DNA from: Verrucomicrobiales bacterium | GTDB taxonomy: Bacteria; Verrucomicrobiota; Verrucomicrobiia; Limisphaerales; JAYPXF01 | Length of the DNA: 64,000 nt | NCBI GenBank assembly: GCA_002715965.1 | Contig: PBAL01000058.1 | Span: 36,945-100,944, forward strand | Direction: 5' to 3' | Shown: positions 61,710 through 64,000 of the stretch, one piece after another | How the letters are laid out: every line of letters starts with the position of its first letter | How positions within the stretch are numbered: position 1 is the first letter of the stretch | Notes under the pieces: generated by a model | The model's database searches: none | The model's input: only the letters and a program-made list of their open reading frames with translations | What the model was told of the DNA's origin: nothing | Made by a program: the position numbers and the translations under genes

Positions 61710-62270
61710 TCATGCCGTGCCCTCCTGCGCCATCGTGGTTTCGACGCAATCCAACAATACCTTTCGAATGCGATTGAGCCGCATGTAGAACGAACCCGGT
61801 TTCACCCCGGCACGATTCGCAAGTTCCTTGGTCGTTGTTCCCGGAGTGTAAGCCATGGTCACCAATTCACGCTGCGCTGCCGGCAATTTCTTGAGACAAC
61901 CTTCAAGCGCAGCATTCTCCGACTTCCGCTCCTCAGTTTCTTCGGCCGCTTCCTCAGCCAACTTCGCCATCAAATCCTCGCGAAAAACCAATCGGTCTCG
62001 CGCCAATTTCCGCCGATATCCCAAGGCTTCGAAGCGAGCGATGACACAAGCCCATTTGATAAAGCTCGTCGATGGATCGAACTGGTCGAATTTCCGCCAG
62101 GCGACCAGGGCAACCTGCTGAACTACCTCGTCCGCGTCATACCAGGTCGGCAGCAAGGAGCGTACAAATGCCCGCAAATCGCCCTCGTATCTGGCAAAAA
62201 GCTCCACGAATGTCTCGTATTGTTGGGATTCCGGGTCTGGCACTGCCCTACTACTACCGGGCAGGCCCAA
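61710..62270 (-). CDS. ECF-type RNA polymerase sigma factor
   Basis: 186 residues from TTG 62270; GTG 62243 is an alternative. Region 2 is visible in FVELFARYEGDLRAFVRSLL, DADEVVQQVALVAWRKFDQF and SFIKWACVIARFEALGYRRK; region 4 in LKKLPAAQRELVTMAYTPGT and TKELANRAGVKPGSFYMRLN. This matches the PVC group of ECF factors (ECF linked with FecR-like LamG proteins). The downstream FecR-LamG protein is the probable regulator. It is divergent from the sulfatase gene, whose start is 75 bp away, so it may control both units. Confidence 0.92.
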   Translation of the reverse strand: MGLPGSSRAVPDPESQQYETFVELFARYEGDLRAFVRSLLPTWYDADEVVQQVALVAWRKFDQFDPSTSFIKWACVIARFEALGYRRKLARDRLVFREDLMAKLAEEAAEETEERKSENAALEGCLKKLPAAQRELVTMAYTPGTTTKELANRAGVKPGSFYMRLNRIRKVLLDCVETTMAQEGTA

Positions 62271-62345
62271 ACCTCACAAAGAATTTTGCGATTTCTGGGA
62301 ATGCAATTCTGCGGACCTGCTTCCATGATCCGTCCACTCGTCGAC

Positions 62346-63890
62346 ATGAAGCAAATCCTTCTTTCACTGGCACTGGTCCTGGCCACGCAGGCGGCCGATT
62401 CACGACCGAACATTCTCTTCATCTACACCGACGACCAATCGCACCGCACGGTGAGTTGTTATCCGGAGGCGTTTGACTGGGTGAACACGCCGAATATCGA
62501 TTCGTTGGCTGAGAACGGCGTGCGATTTTCGCGGGCCTACATCGGCTCGTGGTGCATGCCTTCGCGCGCGACGATGCTCACGGGACATCATCAACACGGC
62601 ATCGAATCAATGCGCATGGAAGGACAGTACCCGGGAAGCGCATACGATCCGGACAAGTGCCCGTTCTGGCCCAAGGTGTTTCGTGAGCACGGTTACACGA
62701 CCGCACAAATCGGCAAGTGGCATACGGGTGTGGATGGAGGCTTCGGACGCGACTGGGATTACCAGATCATCTGGAATCGCCCGGCACTTCCGAAGAACGC
62801 GCCGAATTACTATTACGATCAGCTGACGAGCTTTAATGGAGGCAAGCCGAAGATGGTGAAGGGTTACACCACCGACAACTACACGAAGTGGGCCATCGAG
62901 TTCATCAACGGCAAGGGGCGCGATAAGAGGAAACCCTGGTACTTGTGGCTTTGCTATGGCGCGGTGCATGGACCGTTCACGCCGGCGAAGCGGCACCTGG
63001 GTGATTATCATGGAGTCAAAGTTCCAACTCCGAAGGATGTTTACCCTCCGCGTCCGGGGAAACCGGAATATGTGGACAAGATGGAGTTCTGGGAACGCGG
63101 CAAGAACGGCGAACCGGTCGAGCGCCAGGTTCGCAAGAAAGCGCCCGTGGGCATGAAGGATTTTCCGGGACGTTCATTGCGCGATTGGGTCCGACAATAT
63201 CACCAGGGTGTGTTGGCGATCGATGAAGGCGTGGGCAGACTGTTGAAGGCCCTGAAGGACAGCGGGCAGGATGAGAACACGATCATCGTGTTCACCTCCG
63301 ATCAGGGATTCGCTTGGGGACAGCATGGATTCAAATCGAAGGTTGCGCCTTACAACGGAACCGTTGCCGCTCCGTTTATCATCCGTCCCCTGGCGAAAGA
63401 CCGGGAGCGAACGGCGGGGCGCGTCGTGGAAGAGCCCGTCAGTGGTGTGGACATCCCCCCCACCTTCTTTTCGCAGGCCGGCGTCGATCTTCCGTGGGAA
63501 ATGCACGGCCGGGATCTGAGTCCGCTGTTAAAAAACAAGGAAGCAGGCTGGACCGCGCCCGCGATGCTTGTTCATACCGCCAAACTCTACGGGTCTGCGA
63601 CGGCGGAGATTCCTGCGAAGGGAGATCCTGCATTGCTGCACGGACCGGGCGTGCCGTGGTTCGTGATGCTGGCTCACGGAAAATACAAATACATCCGGAC
63701 CTTGATCGAAGGCGAACCAGAGGAGCTATACGACCTTCACGCGGATCCGGATGAACAGAAAAACCTCGTGAGCGACGGGTCAAAGGAACGCATTCTCCAG
63801 CGATTGCGAATCGCTACGATCGCGGAACTGCGACGAACCGAGGCTGGCTTTGCGAATCACATGCCCAGAGCAGCGACCATGGCCGACTAA
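62346..63890 (+). CDS. exported sulfatase (formylglycine type)
   Basis: 514 residues from the ATG opening a signal peptide (KQILLSLALVLATQA). The mature protein starts SRPNILFIYTDDQSHRTVSC with metal-binding DD; the signature CMPSRATMLTG puts the formylglycine Cys at residue 70. TIIVFTSDQGFAWGQHG supplies the second metal set and LYDLHADPDEQKNLV the usual end. Upstream in-frame ATGs (62220, 62325) precede the signal and are less likely. Probably desulfates a polysaccharide; it is divergent from the ECF-FecR operon and may be its target. Confidence 0.93.
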   Translation: MKQILLSLALVLATQAADSRPNILFIYTDDQSHRTVSCYPEAFDWVNTPNIDSLAENGVRFSRAYIGSWCMPSRATMLTGHHQHGIESMRMEGQYPGSAYDPDKCPFWPKVFREHGYTTAQIGKWHTGVDGGFGRDWDYQIIWNRPALPKNAPNYYYDQLTSFNGGKPKMVKGYTTDNYTKWAIEFINGKGRDKRKPWYLWLCYGAVHGPFTPAKRHLGDYHGVKVPTPKDVYPPRPGKPEYVDKMEFWERGKNGEPVERQVRKKAPVGMKDFPGRSLRDWVRQYHQGVLAIDEGVGRLLKALKDSGQDENTIIVFTSDQGFAWGQHGFKSKVAPYNGTVAAPFIIRPLAKDRERTAGRVVEEPVSGVDIPPTFFSQAGVDLPWEMHGRDLSPLLKNKEAGWTAPAMLVHTAKLYGSATAEIPAKGDPALLHGPGVPWFVMLAHGKYKYIRTLIEGEPEELYDLHADPDEQKNLVSDGSKERILQRLRIATIAELRRTEAGFANHMPRAATMAD

Positions 63891-63906
63891 AGCGTAACGC
63901 CGATAG

Positions 63907-64000
63907 TTACTTGCCCATAGCCAACACGCCCGCGATCTCGGAATCCGGCACGTTCAAACCGAAGTCAACATGCCCGATGCGGTCGGCGAGAACGAATTTC
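63907..64000 (-). CDS. unidentified protein, C-terminal end only
   Basis: The last 30 codons before TAA at 63907 are visible: KFVLADRIGHVDFGLNVPDS then EIAGVLAMGK. The start is beyond the window. No family can be assigned from so short a stretch. It is convergent with the sulfatase, 16 bp away. Confidence 0.5.
   Translation of the reverse strand, partial: KFVLADRIGHVDFGLNVPDSEIAGVLAMGK

Overview
The window reads as a chromosomal segment of a PVC-superphylum bacterium, most likely a Verrucomicrobiota member (inference from gene content; no rRNA marker is present). The signs are two formylglycine-type sulfatases, a PSD1/DUF1549-DUF1553 cytochrome protein next to a Tat-exported DUF1501 protein, an ECF sigma factor with a FecR-LamG membrane protein, several secreted PQQ-type beta-propellers whose mature part starts with a DWPRFLGPRG-like motif, a DUF6807 (PmoA-like) protein, a Tat-exported Gfo/Idh/MocA oxidoreductase, and a mcsA-mcsB-clpC operon. 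GC content is moderate to high, so long antisense open frames are common and were discarded.

Layout. 0-9.7 kb: RidA-like (partial), SDR, PQQ propeller, DUF885 hydrolase, tcdA, DHH phosphoesterase, FKBP isomerase, cyanophycinase-like peptidase and a PhoR-like histidine kinase. 9.7-20 kb (mostly minus strand): a large secreted subtilase, then the operon ilvE-mcsA-mcsB-clpC ending in an intrinsic terminator, and a M81 metallopeptidase/RraA-like pair. 20-31 kb: an accessory-looking stretch where intact genes (Gly/Arg-rich GGPPWM-repeat secreted protein, Gfo/Idh/MocA oxidoreductase, sulfatase, cysteine desulfurase, galK, M23 peptidase) alternate with gene relics. 31-36.6 kb: selenocysteine genes selB-selA on the minus strand and, divergent, a selD fused to an FAD-dependent oxidoreductase. 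36.7-40.3 kb: a translationally coupled ABC exporter operon with two ATPases and two permeases. 40.3-48.5 kb: DUF6807, AlgH/YqgE, a 40-residue lipoprotein, SelO, a truncated H-NOX-like protein, glycyl-tRNA synthetase and a zinc alcohol dehydrogenase. 48.7-55.5 kb: a 1035-residue methyltransferase-like/PQQ fusion, SMP-30 and ceramidase-like genes, and a ruined PQQ gene. 55.6-63.9 kb: DUF1501, PSD1, FecR-LamG and ECF sigma on the minus strand with a divergent sulfatase, which looks like a substrate-degradation locus with its own regulator.

Functional links. McsA/McsB/ClpC form a protein-arginine-phosphorylation degradation pathway, here placed directly behind ilvE. SelA/SelB/SelD give the selenocysteine pathway; tRNA-Sec and an obvious selenoprotein are not seen here, and SelO carries Cys rather than Sec at its end. 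The sulfatases, DUF1501/PSD1 pair, PQQ propellers, DUF6807, Gfo/Idh/MocA and galK fit a polysaccharide-degrading lifestyle (inference).

The most unusual property is that most gaps longer than about 300 bp contain a recognisable relic: frameshifted (DUF3179, pilin-like, cyclase-like), internally deleted (nucleotidyltransferase-like, cytochrome-like, PQQ) or truncated (SBBP, macro domain, acyl-carrier-like). Most of the remaining long gaps carry palindromic intergenic elements, including one family with three copies in this window. I found no convincing new multi-gene system; the best leads are the ilvE-mcsAB-clpC linkage, the repeat families, the GGPPWM-repeat protein, the H-NOX-like chimera and the FecR-LamG regulated sulfatase locus.
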